Of a stretch of 64,000 nt of DNA, positions 15,865 to 25,398 are shown piece by piece. A model generated the notes under the pieces. It was not told the origin of the DNA. It ran no database searches and saw nothing but the letters and a program-made list of their open reading frames with translations. The number at the start of each line of letters is the position of its first letter. The stretch's first letter is position 1. The stretch spans positions 248,001 through 312,000 of the forward strand of contig NZ_FOAP01000006.1 of NCBI RefSeq assembly GCF_900109545.1, given 5' to 3'. Source of the stretch: Stigmatella aurantiaca (GTDB lineage: Bacteria > Myxococcota > Myxococcia > Myxococcales > Myxococcaceae). The position numbers and the translations under genes were made by a program.

Positions 15865-16920
15865 TTACAGGAGCTTCATCAGCTCCGCGCGCTTGGCGCT
15901 GTACTCATCGTCGGACAGCACTCCCGCCTTGTGCAGCTCGTGCAGCTCCTTCAGGCGCTGCGCGGGGCTGCGGGAGTCGCCCCCACCGGCGGCCTCGGGC
16001 GGCGGGCCCTGAGGGGCCTGGCGCGCCTGCTGCTGGTTGTTGGCGAACATCTGCGCCATGCCCATGCCCATGCCGAGCCCCATGCCCTGGAGCGCGCCAT
16101 CCGAGCCGCTGCCGTGACCGCCGCCCTTCGCCATGCCCTCGGAGGCGCCCAGCATCGCCTGGCCCTGGGCGTAGTTCTGGAAGCCGCCCGCCATGCGCGA
16201 GTAGGCCGCGTCCTTGGAGAACTTCTTGAGCGTGAGCTCGTCCTCTTCCTTGATGCTCACGTGGAAGTTGCCCATGCGCACCACGGTGAGGCCGTAGCCA
16301 TCCACGTGCGGCTTGAGCCCGGAGATGACCTCGGTCTCGATCTCCTCGGTGTACGCGCCGCTCGTCACGTCCAGCAGCGGCCAGCGCTTCTTCACGAGCA
16401 GCTCGGCGATGCGGTCCCGCGTCACCTTGAGCACCTGGCCCTTGAACCAGCCCAGGAAGTCCTCGTTGCTGGAGCGGCCCATGCCCACGAGGCCCACCAC
16501 CAGCCGCTCGGGCTCCGTCACGCGGATGGAGAAGTCGCCGTACACCATGGTGCCGATACCCAGGCCCGTCTCCGGATCCCTCACATCGCCGATGGGTCCA
16601 CCGAACTTCACCCCGGTGTGCTCGCGCGTGGAGACGAAGAAGATCTCCGAGATGAAGAGGTTCCCGCCGGTGAAGCCCTCTACCAACCGGGAGAGGAACG
16701 GGATGTTCTTCGTGTCCAGCGAGTGGCGGCCGGGCCCCAGCTTGCCCTCGACCTTGCCGTCCTTGACGAAGAGGGCCACCTCATCCGCGTCCACGGTGAG
16801 CTGGGTGAGCATCCGGACGTTCTTCTCCGGATACTTGTAGATGATCTCTCCCTTGGCCTCGTCCGCGCGGGCAATGAAGTTGCGCTTCGTCTCGCCTTTG
16901 ATCGTGTCGAAAAGACCCAT
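15865..16920 (-). CDS. SPFH domain protein with C-terminal SHOCT motif
   Basis: This 351-aa protein begins MGLFDTIKGE and has an SPFH (band-7/virion-core YdjI-like) domain at about residues 25-230. A Gly/Met-rich low-complexity stretch follows (about 250-310), then a SHOCT motif (RLKELHELHKAGVLSDDEYSAKRAELMKLL region). There is no signal or clear membrane helix, so it is probably a cytoplasmic or membrane-associated scaffold. Relatives are linked to envelope-stress or membrane-microdomain functions. A possible structured leader lies upstream (16987-17042). Exact role unknown. Confidence 0.82.
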   Translation of the reverse strand: MGLFDTIKGETKRNFIARADEAKGEIIYKYPEKNVRMLTQLTVDADEVALFVKDGKVEGKLGPGRHSLDTKNIPFLSRLVEGFTGGNLFISEIFFVSTREHTGVKFGGPIGDVRDPETGLGIGTMVYGDFSIRVTEPERLVVGLVGMGRSSNEDFLGWFKGQVLKVTRDRIAELLVKKRWPLLDVTSGAYTEEIETEVISGLKPHVDGYGLTVVRMGNFHVSIKEEDELTLKKFSKDAAYSRMAGGFQNYAQGQAMLGASEGMAKGGGHGSGSDGALQGMGLGMGMGMAQMFANNQQQARQAPQGPPPEAAGGGDSRSPAQRLKELHELHKAGVLSDDEYSAKRAELMKLL

Positions 16921-16986
16921 CTTGCTCGCTTAGCCTCCGTCCGGACCGCGTCACCTACCAGAACCCACGCCGCCGTGCCTTCCATA

Positions 16987-17042
16987 CGGATAGCGGCCAG
17001 GGGGATTGCATGCTCGCCCTTCGGCGAGCCTTTTCCTATCCG
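16987..17042. ncRNA. Nested inverted repeat with orphan plus-strand T-tract
   Basis: An outer 7-bp pair (CGGATAG 16987-16993, CTATCCG 17036-17042) encloses a perfect inner hairpin (GCTCGCC 17012-17018, GGCGAGC 17023-17029) that is followed by TTTT on the plus strand. No plus-strand gene precedes it, so it may end a small RNA or an antisense transcript. Alternatively it may fold in the leader of the SPFH message on the other strand. Confidence 0.3.
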
Positions 17043-17072
17043 CAAGATGCCATTTTTATTCGAAATCGCCTA

Positions 17073-17091
17073 GGCGGCCCAGCAGGCCGCC
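17073..17091 (-). terminator. Stem-loop after the ABC permease gene
   Basis: GGCGGCC and GGCCGCC (7 bp, 5-base loop) lie 6 bases beyond the permease stop. No T-run is present, so it may act as a weak or factor-assisted terminator of the glycosyltransferase-ABC operon. Confidence 0.4.
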
Positions 17092-17097
17092 CCCCGC

Positions 17098-17898
17098 TTA
17101 CCCCCACCGGCTGATGAGCCGCTCGCGATCCAACAGCCGGATGCTGGCCACCAGCAGCGCCACATCCAGCAGGAGCACCACGGCGCCCTGCAAGGCGTAG
17201 TAGCCCACCCCCGCGTGGAGCCACCCCGCCACCTGGCCCCCCACCAGCCCCACCAGCGGCAGCACCACCAGGGCCGAGAGCTGCTGCGCGGTGCGCGCCT
17301 CGGACACGCGCGCCGAGAGCAGCACCGCCACCCCGTTGCCAAAGAAGGCGAACAGGGGCGCGAGGACGAAGATGCCGAAGGTCCACAGCGCATTGGGCAT
17401 CAGCGGCGCGTGCACCAGCGGCCACGCCACCACGTCCACCCCCACGCAGAACAGGAAGAAGGCGAGCCACGAGATGCCCACCGCGGGCACCAGCGAGGCG
17501 AGGCTCTTGCCCGCCACCAGCTCGGCGGCCGTCACCGGCGAGGAGAGCAGGGGCTCCAGCGTGCGCCGCTCCTTCTCCCCCGCCACGCTCTGCGAGGAGA
17601 TGAGGATGGGGACGAAGACGGGCATGACCAGGAACATGCCGAACCAGTCGGTGAGCGTCCGCTCGATGAGGAACAGCGCCGCGTTGGCGCCCAGGGGCAG
17701 CTCCCGGTTGTAGTACTGGGCGATGACCCGGAGGTTGGGGTCATCCGGCCGCGCCGCGTACGCCCACACCACGCCGATGGGGACCAGGATGAACACCAGG
17801 GGCAGCACCCCCATGGACAGCAGCAGGCCCACGTTCTTGCGCAGGTCCAGGAAGTCCTTCCAGAAGATGGCCAGGGCACGCTTCGGCCGGAACGCCAT
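17098..17898 (-). CDS. ABC-2 type transporter permease
   Basis: This 266-aa membrane protein has about six hydrophobic segments in the ABC-2/NatB-like pattern: first helix VGLLLSMGVLPLVFILVPIGVVW, an external loop, then MFLVMPVFVPILISSQSVAGEKERRTLEPLLSSPVTAAELVAGK. The SVAGEKERRTLE...PV motif is the coupling segment of these exporters. ATG 17898 is chosen because GGAGG lies 8 bases upstream; a GTG at 17904 overlaps the ATPase stop but is too close to that site. It pairs with the ATPase immediately upstream. Confidence 0.88.
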   Translation of the reverse strand: MAFRPKRALAIFWKDFLDLRKNVGLLLSMGVLPLVFILVPIGVVWAYAARPDDPNLRVIAQYYNRELPLGANAALFLIERTLTDWFGMFLVMPVFVPILISSQSVAGEKERRTLEPLLSSPVTAAELVAGKSLASLVPAVGISWLAFFLFCVGVDVVAWPLVHAPLMPNALWTFGIFVLAPLFAFFGNGVAVLLSARVSEARTAQQLSALVVLPLVGLVGGQVAGWLHAGVGYYALQGAVVLLLDVALLVASIRLLDRERLISRWG

Positions 17899-17900
17899 GT

Positions 17901-18818
17901 TCACACCCTCCCCTGCCGGATGAGCTCCAGGTACACCTCTTCGAGCGGCCGGTGCGCGGGCACCGCGCTGTGCACCCGCGCCCCTGCACTCACCAGGCAG
18001 GAGAGCACATCCGGGGCCTGGGCATCCTCGGTGAGCAGCACCCGCAGCTTGCCGCCCTCGCTCAGCACCGTGGGCTGAAAGGGCAGCGCCTCCAGCACCG
18101 CCCGGAAGCGCTCCCCCTCCCCCTCCACCCGTATCTCCAAGGACTGGCCCGCGCGCCGCAGCTCCTTGAGCGGGGCCAGCGCCAGCAGCCGGCCCTGAAT
18201 GACGGCCACGCGCGAGCACAGCCGCTCCACCTCGGCCAGGTTGTGCGAGCAGAGCACGATGGTGCGCCCCTCCGAGGCCAGCTCCGCCACCGCGTCGCGC
18301 ACCGCGCGCGCTGACTCCGGATCCAACCCGGAGGTGGGCTCGTCCAGGAAGATGACCCGGGGGCCGTGCACGAGCGTGCGCACGATGGCCAGCTTCTGAC
18401 GCATGCCCTTGGAGAACCCGCCGCAGGCCTCATCCTCCCGCCCCGCGAGCCCGAAGCGCTCCAGGTAGGACTGGATGCGCGGCCACACGGCCGCCTCGTC
18501 CAGCTCGTGCAGCTTGATGAAGAAGCGCAGGTTCTCCCGGGCCGTCAGCCGGTCATACAGCCCGGGCTGCTCCGTGAGCAGGCCCACCGCGCGGCGCAGC
18601 GCCTCGCCTTCGGTCCGCACGGAGTGGCCCCCCACGGTGGCCTCCCCCGAGGAGGGCTGGAGCAGCCCGGTGAGCATGCGCACCGTGGTGGTCTTCCCGG
18701 CCCCGTTGGGCCCCAGCAGCCCGAACACCTCGCCGGGCTGGACCTCGAATGTGAGCCCCTCCACCGCCGGGCGCGTTCCGAACCGCTTGGCCAGCTCCCG
18801 AACCTGAATGCCGCTCAA
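17901..18818 (-). CDS. ABC transporter ATP-binding protein
   Basis: The 305-aa protein is an ABC-2 exporter ATPase with Walker A GLLGPNGAGKTTTVRML, signature GGFSKGMRQKLAIVR, Walker B VIFLDEPTSGLDPES and the switch His in VLCSHNLAEVE, followed by a C-terminal regulatory extension. It powers export by the adjacent permease; the substrate is unknown. The start appears to be TTG (18818), overlapping the stop of the glycosyltransferase by four bases (TTGA), which suggests translational coupling of the three genes. Confidence 0.88.
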   Translation of the reverse strand: MSGIQVRELAKRFGTRPAVEGLTFEVQPGEVFGLLGPNGAGKTTTVRMLTGLLQPSSGEATVGGHSVRTEGEALRRAVGLLTEQPGLYDRLTARENLRFFIKLHELDEAAVWPRIQSYLERFGLAGREDEACGGFSKGMRQKLAIVRTLVHGPRVIFLDEPTSGLDPESARAVRDAVAELASEGRTIVLCSHNLAEVERLCSRVAVIQGRLLALAPLKELRRAGQSLEIRVEGEGERFRAVLEALPFQPTVLSEGGKLRVLLTEDAQAPDVLSCLVSAGARVHSAVPAHRPLEEVYLELIRQGRV

Positions 18819-21118
18819 TCGATGGTCACCAGGATGAACTTATTGTTGATGTCGCGGTCGATGACCTTGACGTTCTTGCCCGCGCCGACCGCGTTGGTCA
18901 GCACGCTGAGCCGGTTGTGCTCCACGAGCGCCCACTCCCGGCCGGGCTGCGCCGCGTAGTTGCGCATGCGCGTCGAGGAGTCGCCGCCCCGGAACTGCTC
19001 CACCGTGTTGCGCGAGTAGAACGTCTCGCCGCGCCAGTTCATCATGAACGCCGCGATGGGCTCACCCGGCTGGCGCTGGCCGTAGTAGCGCCAGAACAGG
19101 TCGCGCTGCGTCCAGTGGTGGGACAGGGTCACCCAGTGGTGCCAGTTGAACCAGACCGCGAAGATCAGCGCGAACAGCCAGAAGCTGCCGAAGAGCACCC
19201 CGCGCGTCTGCCGCAGCGCCGCCACCACGCACAGCCCGCCGCTCAAGGCGAAGGCGAACCCCAGCCCCTTCTTCACGTTCACCGGCTCCATGAAGGCGCG
19301 CAGCAGCGCGTCCTCCCCGGCCGCGCCCCGGAAGCCCCGCCAGCAGAGCAGCACTCCCGCCAGGGCATAGAGGCCGGTCAGCAGCAGCAGGCCCTTGCGC
19401 TCCTCGCAGCCCTTGGTCAGGGCGTGCCAGACGGTGAACGCGCCCACCCCCAGCAGGGCCGCACCGGCCAGCCCCAGCGCGGACACGCTGCCCCGGAGCA
19501 CCACCGCCGTCAGGGCCCCAGCCCCCGCCAGCACCAGCAGCACGGCGATGGCCTGCCCCGCGTAGGACTTCTCCTTCGAGGTAATCGCGTCCAGCGCCAG
19601 GTAGGCCCCCACCACCAGCAGCACCGCGGTGATGAGGTCTCCCATCCACAGCGGCCGGGAGGCGAACAGGGTGATGGGCTTGGTGACGAGGTCCACCGGG
19701 TACAGCCGGTCGTAGTTGTAGACGAAGAGGTCCGTGAAGTTCTTCGGGTGCTCGGCCAGGTCCTTGCCCACCAGCACGAAGAGGATCAGCCCAAAGAGCA
19801 GGCTCACCGCGTGCTCCGAGGGCCCGTCCTGCCACAGCCGGTCGATGAAGAGGGCGATGAGGACTGCCAGCCCCGGCAGGATGGGGAACACGTAGTGGTG
19901 GAACTTGGTGGCGCTGGAGGCCAGCAGCCAGAAGGTGAAGGCCACCCACAGCACGGCGATGAGCGCCAGGTGGTCGGCCCGCGAGGCCGAGCGCAGCTTG
20001 AGCCGGGACACGGCCGCGAACGCGCCCGGCACCAGGGCCACCCACGGGAAGATGGCGTAGCCGCCCTGCTCGATGAAGTAGATGAAGGTGCCGCCCGGCG
20101 TGGTGGTGTGCACCCCCGCCGTGAGCCGGTTCAGGTGGTCATGGATGAAGAAGCGGTAGAAGAACCCCTTGCTCTCGTCATCCACCCCATCGAACAGGCT
20201 CAGGGTGAGGTACCAGGGCACCGCCACCGCCGCGAACACGAGCACGCCGGTCCCCAGCCGCATGCGGAACATCTGTCCCCAGAGCACGGGCATGGGCTGG
20301 CGGCCCTCGCGCACCTCCTTGCGGAAGGCGCGGGACGCCAGCCACTTCCCGTGCGCCCCGAGCGCGTCCAGGCTCCAGGGGATGACCGCCAGCAGCGCGT
20401 AGAGCAGGAGGATGACGGCCGGCAGCCCCACGCCCAGCAGCCCCTTGGCCAGCACGGACAGCCCGCAGAAGATGTAGAAGCCGTACCACCAGGCGGCCCG
20501 CTGCTTCGTCGTCTCGTCGAGCTGGCCGATGAGCGCGCACGCCATGGCGCAGACCAGGGTGGTGACGAACGGCGTGTCCGTCACCGTCTGCCGCGTGAGC
20601 AGGAAGTACAGCGGCATGGTGGCCAGCACGAACCCCGTGGCCAGGCCCGCCCGCACGGTGGCGATGCGCGACACCGCCAGCGACAGCAGCGCCACCGCGG
20701 CGATGCTCATCAGGGCGAACGGCACCCGCATGCCCCACTCGGTGTAGCGGCTCAGCTCCCCGGGCCCGTCCAGCGAGCCCACCACCTTCATCCCCAGCGC
20801 CTGGAGCCACATCGTCATCGGCGGCTTGGAGAAGAACCACGCGCTCTCCCAGAAGGGGTACACGTAGTCGTTGCGCTGCACCATCATGCGCGCCACTTCC
20901 CCGTAGTGCGTCTCCCACGGGTCCCACAGCCCCACCGCGCCCAGGTACGGCAAGAAGAGGAACGCCGCCAACCCCGCGGTCACCAGCACCACCCGGGCCG
21001 TCAGCGGCAGGGCCACCCAGCGCTTCACCCACGCTTCGTCGTGGAGGCGCTTTCCGCCGAGCATGGCCTCGGCGAAGGTGTCTGCCTGCTCGTTCTTGTC
21101 ACTCACCTCGGACGACAA
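18815..21118 (-). CDS. ArnT/PMT-like membrane glycosyltransferase (GT39/GT83 type)
   Basis: A ~767-aa polytopic protein. After a short cytosolic N-terminus comes a hydrophobic helix and then GLWDPWETHYGEVARMM. That first-loop acidic motif is typical of polyprenol-phosphate-sugar glycosyltransferases such as ArnT and PMT. About ten or more further helices follow, then a soluble C-terminal part (WRGETFYSRNTVEQF) that looks periplasmic. It probably transfers a lipid-linked sugar to lipid A, protein or another envelope acceptor. The frame is open to 21286, but I prefer TTG 21118 with GGAGG five bases upstream; GTG 21106 and ATG 21064 are alternatives. It is coupled to the ABC pair. Confidence 0.85.
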   Translation of the reverse strand: MSSEVSDKNEQADTFAEAMLGGKRLHDEAWVKRWVALPLTARVVLVTAGLAAFLFLPYLGAVGLWDPWETHYGEVARMMVQRNDYVYPFWESAWFFSKPPMTMWLQALGMKVVGSLDGPGELSRYTEWGMRVPFALMSIAAVALLSLAVSRIATVRAGLATGFVLATMPLYFLLTRQTVTDTPFVTTLVCAMACALIGQLDETTKQRAAWWYGFYIFCGLSVLAKGLLGVGLPAVILLLYALLAVIPWSLDALGAHGKWLASRAFRKEVREGRQPMPVLWGQMFRMRLGTGVLVFAAVAVPWYLTLSLFDGVDDESKGFFYRFFIHDHLNRLTAGVHTTTPGGTFIYFIEQGGYAIFPWVALVPGAFAAVSRLKLRSASRADHLALIAVLWVAFTFWLLASSATKFHHYVFPILPGLAVLIALFIDRLWQDGPSEHAVSLLFGLILFVLVGKDLAEHPKNFTDLFVYNYDRLYPVDLVTKPITLFASRPLWMGDLITAVLLVVGAYLALDAITSKEKSYAGQAIAVLLVLAGAGALTAVVLRGSVSALGLAGAALLGVGAFTVWHALTKGCEERKGLLLLTGLYALAGVLLCWRGFRGAAGEDALLRAFMEPVNVKKGLGFAFALSGGLCVVAALRQTRGVLFGSFWLFALIFAVWFNWHHWVTLSHHWTQRDLFWRYYGQRQPGEPIAAFMMNWRGETFYSRNTVEQFRGGDSSTRMRNYAAQPGREWALVEHNRLSVLTNAVGAGKNVKVIDRDINNKFILVTID

Positions 21119-21146
21119 GGATGCCTCCAGCTCCGGCCCGCGCCCG

Positions 21147-22763
21147 TCACGGGTGGCGGGTCTTATAGCCGCCGCTTGGCCCTGGGTCGACCGTGGCGCG
21201 CAGCGCGGCCTCCGCGGCCCGCAGCCTCGAATCCAACGGGGCGATCCGCCGCGCGGCCTCCAGCCGCCGGAGCGCGCCCTCGGCATCTCCCCGGGCCAAC
21301 TCGCAGCGCACCCCCGCCTCCAGGGCCATCGCGTCGGTGGGCCCGTAGACTTGCGCCTCCTCCGCCGCGCGGCACCCCTCCTCCACGCGGCCGGACTCGA
21401 AGAGGGCCCGCGCCAGCTCCACCCGCGTCCCCACCCAGGAGGGCGACAGCTTCACGGCCGCCTCCAGCGGCGCCACGGCCTGCGCCGGCTGCCCCCACCG
21501 CCGCAGCGCCGTCCCCAGCGCGTGCAGCGGCTCGCCCGCCCCCGGCACGAGCAGGGCCCGCGCCCGGGCCTCGCGCAGCACCGCCGGCTCATCCAGGCGC
21601 AGCTCCGCCACCATGCGCTCCACCACCCGGGCGTAGCCGGGAAAGGCCTCGGGCCAGGTGAAGACGAGCTGGTAGACGAAGTCCCCCTGCGGCACGAAGA
21701 ACGCCATCAGGTGCGTGAGCCCCTCGGGCCCCGGGAGCTCCGCGCGGACGAGCAGGGCCCGCCGGCCGTTCACCCGCGCCGGCTCCGGCCCCTGGCCGCG
21801 GACAGGGGGCCCCCCGGGCCCAGACACCCGCGGCCCGAGCGCCGTCTCCAGGAAGCGCCGCGCCTGGAGCTCTCCATCCCCGGGCTCGCCCATGTCGAGG
21901 GCCTCCGCGGCGAAGCTGGCCCGCCCCACGCCCGGCAGCCCATTGGAGAAGGCCACCCGGCCAAACCGGTCCGCGCCCTGGCGCCACCCCTGGGGCATCG
22001 GCACCGACACGCCGAACACGCCATCCCGCTCCACCCGCCACGAGGAGCGGCCCCACACCCCGAGCGCCGCGCCCACGCACGCCACCCCCACCAGGCCCCC
22101 CGCGCGCAGCAGGCCCACGCGCCGGGGCTCCTGGGGAGCGAGCTTCCGGGGGACCAGGAACACCCCGGCCCACAAGCCCGCCAGGAAGCCGCCCAGGTGC
22201 CCGGCGTTGTCCACGCCCACCGACGTCCAGCCCATCCAGAGGAAGACGAGCACCGTGGGCAGCACGCCCTCGCCCGCCATCCGCCGGGCCAGCGGCGAGA
22301 GCACCGCCCGGTGCCTCCGTCCCAGGACGATGAGCCCGCCCACGCAGCCGTACGCCATGCCGGAGGCCCCCACGCTCACCTCCTCGGCCCATATTAAGGA
22401 GGCGGTCATGGTGGCGAGCCCCGAGGCCACCAGCAGCGCCGCGTAGTCCAGCCGCCGCCAGGCCCCCTCCAGCACCCACCCCACCGCCAGCAGCACCAGC
22501 ATGTTGAGGCCCACATGGGCCAGGTCCCGGTGGAGGAAGTTGGCCGTCACCAGCCGCCAGGGCTGGCCCGCCTCCGTCATCAGGGGGCCTACCTTGGCGC
22601 CCCAGCGGACCATGGCATCCACGTCCAGGGGCCCCGCGGCGGCGGTCCAGGCGTACACGCCAAACTGGACCAGCACCACACCCAATGTTACCCAGGGCAG
22701 GTGCTTCCAGCCGCCCCCCGGGGTACCGTCTGGTACCAGGGTTCCTCCCGAAGGGGACGTCAC
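21147..22763 (-). CDS. Rhomboid intramembrane serine protease with TPR region
   Basis: The N-terminal membrane domain has rhomboid hallmarks: WRLVTANFLHRDLAHVGLNM, the nucleophile Ser in VGASGMAYG, and the catalytic His in VDNAGHLGGFLAG. It is followed by a transmembrane helix and a soluble C-terminal half that contains a mixed domain and TPR-like helices (about the last 130 residues). I start at GTG 22763, about 20 residues before the first membrane helix. The frame is open to GTG 22847, but the extra 28 residues are low-complexity and neither start has a good ribosome site. The gene diverges from the FHA gene. Confidence 0.8.
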   Translation of the reverse strand: MTSPSGGTLVPDGTPGGGWKHLPWVTLGVVLVQFGVYAWTAAAGPLDVDAMVRWGAKVGPLMTEAGQPWRLVTANFLHRDLAHVGLNMLVLLAVGWVLEGAWRRLDYAALLVASGLATMTASLIWAEEVSVGASGMAYGCVGGLIVLGRRHRAVLSPLARRMAGEGVLPTVLVFLWMGWTSVGVDNAGHLGGFLAGLWAGVFLVPRKLAPQEPRRVGLLRAGGLVGVACVGAALGVWGRSSWRVERDGVFGVSVPMPQGWRQGADRFGRVAFSNGLPGVGRASFAAEALDMGEPGDGELQARRFLETALGPRVSGPGGPPVRGQGPEPARVNGRRALLVRAELPGPEGLTHLMAFFVPQGDFVYQLVFTWPEAFPGYARVVERMVAELRLDEPAVLREARARALLVPGAGEPLHALGTALRRWGQPAQAVAPLEAAVKLSPSWVGTRVELARALFESGRVEEGCRAAEEAQVYGPTDAMALEAGVRCELARGDAEGALRRLEAARRIAPLDSRLRAAEAALRATVDPGPSGGYKTRHP

Positions 22764-22888
22764 GAGAGCCCGCCCCGCTGCTCTTCCCCCCAGAAGGGCA
22801 GCGCCCCGGCCATTCGCCGGATGGACAACACTCCCCTCCGTGGCCACACAATGCCGAAAAGCCCTGTTATTTGGAGGGGATGCATGTC

Positions 22889-22918
22889 TTGTAACGGTTC
22901 AGCCCCTTCTGCTATAGC
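22889..22918 (+). promoter_or_regulatory. Sigma70-like promoter of the FHA/TPR gene
   Basis: TTGTAA (22889-22894) and TATAGC (22913-22918) are separated by 18 bases. The predicted start is about 12 bases before GTG 22937, leaving a very short leader. Confidence 0.5.
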
Positions 22919-22936
22919 TGTAAGCGGATCCGACCC

Positions 22937-24739
22937 GTGCTGAAGCTCATCATCGAAGACGACGAGGGGCGCAAGACCGTTGTTCCCTTCGTGCGTGAAG
23001 AGATCACGATCGGCCGTCAGGAAGGCAACACCATCCGCCTGACGGAACGAAACGTGTCGCGCCGCCACGCCCGGCTGCTGCGCCAGAATGGGCGCGTCGT
23101 GGTGGAGGACCTCGGCAGTTCCAACGGGACTCGCATCAACGGCGAGCGCATCAGCGGACAGTCGGCCATCAAGGACGGCGACCTGCTCCAGATCGGCGAT
23201 TACGATCTGGCCCTGCAGAACGAGGCGGCGCTCGCGGCCAGCAAGGCCTCCCCTTCCACCTCGGCCTCGACCCGGCCCACGCTCCCGGCGACGCCGGCCC
23301 TCAGGGCTGGCTCGGACGAGCCCAGCGACCCGGGCACGGAAGCCGAGACGGAGCTGGAGGCGCCCGTCGGGGAGACCTCCGGCCCCACCGCCGGCGCCGA
23401 TGGCCGCCGGCACTCCACCTCCATCATCCGGATGGACCAGGTGGAGGCCACGCGCTCGCGCAAGGTGGAGGAGCTGGATGCCGCCCAGGCGCCCCGGCTC
23501 GTCGTGGTGAGCTCGGAGCTCAAGGGCCAGGAGTTCTCCTGCCTGCGCACGGAGATGCGCGTGGGCCGCACCGCGGACAACGACATCGTCATTGATCACC
23601 GCTCCCTGTCGCGCACCCACGCGAAGATCGTCCGCGAGGACAACGGGGAGTGGCGCGTCATCGACATGCAGTCGGCCAACGGCATGACCATCAACGGCGA
23701 GAGCTACGCCCAGGCCACGCTGAACGCCGGGGACATCATCGAGCTGGGCCACGTGAAGCTGCGCTTCGTCGGGCCCGGTGAGTTGGCCGCGGCGAAGGGC
23801 TCGGGCAAGGGCCTGTACCTGGTGGCGGCGCTGGTGGTGCTCGCGGTGGTGGGCGGTGGCGCCTTCTTCCTGTTCACGGGAACCCCGGACACCCCTCCGG
23901 CACCGCCCGTCATCACCGAGCGGCCCACCCCCACGCCGGAGAAGAACGAGCCGCCGCCAGCCCAGGAGGAGCCGCCGCCCGAGCCGGGGACGCCCGAACG
24001 GGCCGCCGTGCCCCCCGAGCCGAAGCCCACCCCGGTGGTGCCCCCGGCACCGCCCCCCGGGCCCACCCCGGCGGAGCTGGCCCAGCAGAAGCTCGCCGCG
24101 CTGGTGCAGGAAGCCCAGCAAGCGCTGAACGCGGGCAACCTGGACAAGGCCGAGGACACCCTGGGCAAGACGCGCAAGGACGGCAAGCTGCCGCCCGAGG
24201 CCCAGCAGGTGGCCGCCGCGCTGGAGGCCGAGCGCAAGGCGGACCGGGCCATCCGCGACGGCCACACCGCCCTCCGGAACAAGAAGTTCGACGAGGTCGA
24301 CCGCCAGCTGGCGCTCGCCGAGTACACCACGGCATTTGCCAAGAACCGCGATGACCTGGCCACGGCGCTGGCCAAGGCCCGCGAGGCCCAGGCCAAGACC
24401 GAGCCGAAGGTGCCCGTGCTCGCCGGAAAGCCCTCCTCGGGCCCCTCCGCCCCCAGCGCCCAGGAGCAGGCGCGGGCCGCCTATGACGACGCGGTGAAGC
24501 TTTTCAAAGCCCGGCAAATTGGACCTGCCATCGAGCAGGGTAAAAAGTGCGTGGAGCTTGATTCCAACAACGGTGAATGCCACATGGTGCTCGGCGCCGC
24601 GTACGCCACGCAGAAGGACATGACCACGGCCGCCGAGCACTACCGCAAGTTCCTGAAGCTGGCCCCGGACCACAAACAGGCTCCCAAGGTCAAAAAGAGC
24701 CTGGAAGAGTACGAGAGCCAGCAGACCCCCAAGCAATAA
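22937..24739 (+). CDS. Double-FHA, single-span, TPR-containing protein
   Basis: The 600-aa protein has two forkhead-associated phosphothreonine-binding domains: the first at about residues 10-90 (ITIGRQEGNTIRL, NVSRRHARLL, DLGSSNGTRIN), the second at about 190-275 (MRVGRTADNDIVI, SLSRTHAKIV, QSANGMTIN). A membrane helix comes at about 292-313 (YLVAALVVLAVVGGGAFFL), then a long Pro-rich linker and a C-terminal TPR region (about 375-600). The FHA parts should face the cytoplasm and read Ser/Thr-kinase signals, and the TPR part lies outside. The start is GTG, just after a sigma70-like promoter. Kinase partner unknown. Confidence 0.85.
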   Translation: MLKLIIEDDEGRKTVVPFVREEITIGRQEGNTIRLTERNVSRRHARLLRQNGRVVVEDLGSSNGTRINGERISGQSAIKDGDLLQIGDYDLALQNEAALAASKASPSTSASTRPTLPATPALRAGSDEPSDPGTEAETELEAPVGETSGPTAGADGRRHSTSIIRMDQVEATRSRKVEELDAAQAPRLVVVSSELKGQEFSCLRTEMRVGRTADNDIVIDHRSLSRTHAKIVREDNGEWRVIDMQSANGMTINGESYAQATLNAGDIIELGHVKLRFVGPGELAAAKGSGKGLYLVAALVVLAVVGGGAFFLFTGTPDTPPAPPVITERPTPTPEKNEPPPAQEEPPPEPGTPERAAVPPEPKPTPVVPPAPPPGPTPAELAQQKLAALVQEAQQALNAGNLDKAEDTLGKTRKDGKLPPEAQQVAAALEAERKADRAIRDGHTALRNKKFDEVDRQLALAEYTTAFAKNRDDLATALAKAREAQAKTEPKVPVLAGKPSSGPSAPSAQEQARAAYDDAVKLFKARQIGPAIEQGKKCVELDSNNGECHMVLGAAYATQKDMTTAAEHYRKFLKLAPDHKQAPKVKKSLEEYESQQTPKQ

Positions 24740-24796
24740 GACGGATTCGGCCCATCCGTTCCACCCGAGTTTCCTAACCGCAGGCGAGGAGAGGCT

Positions 24797-25390
<594 letters not shown>

Positions 25391-25398
25391 GCGCCGCC

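Noticed and set aside
18917-21661. Long plus-strand frame across the glycosyltransferase
   Set aside because: It is antisense to a protein with clear membrane helices and the DPWETHYGE motif; the product would be His/Gln/Arg-rich low complexity.
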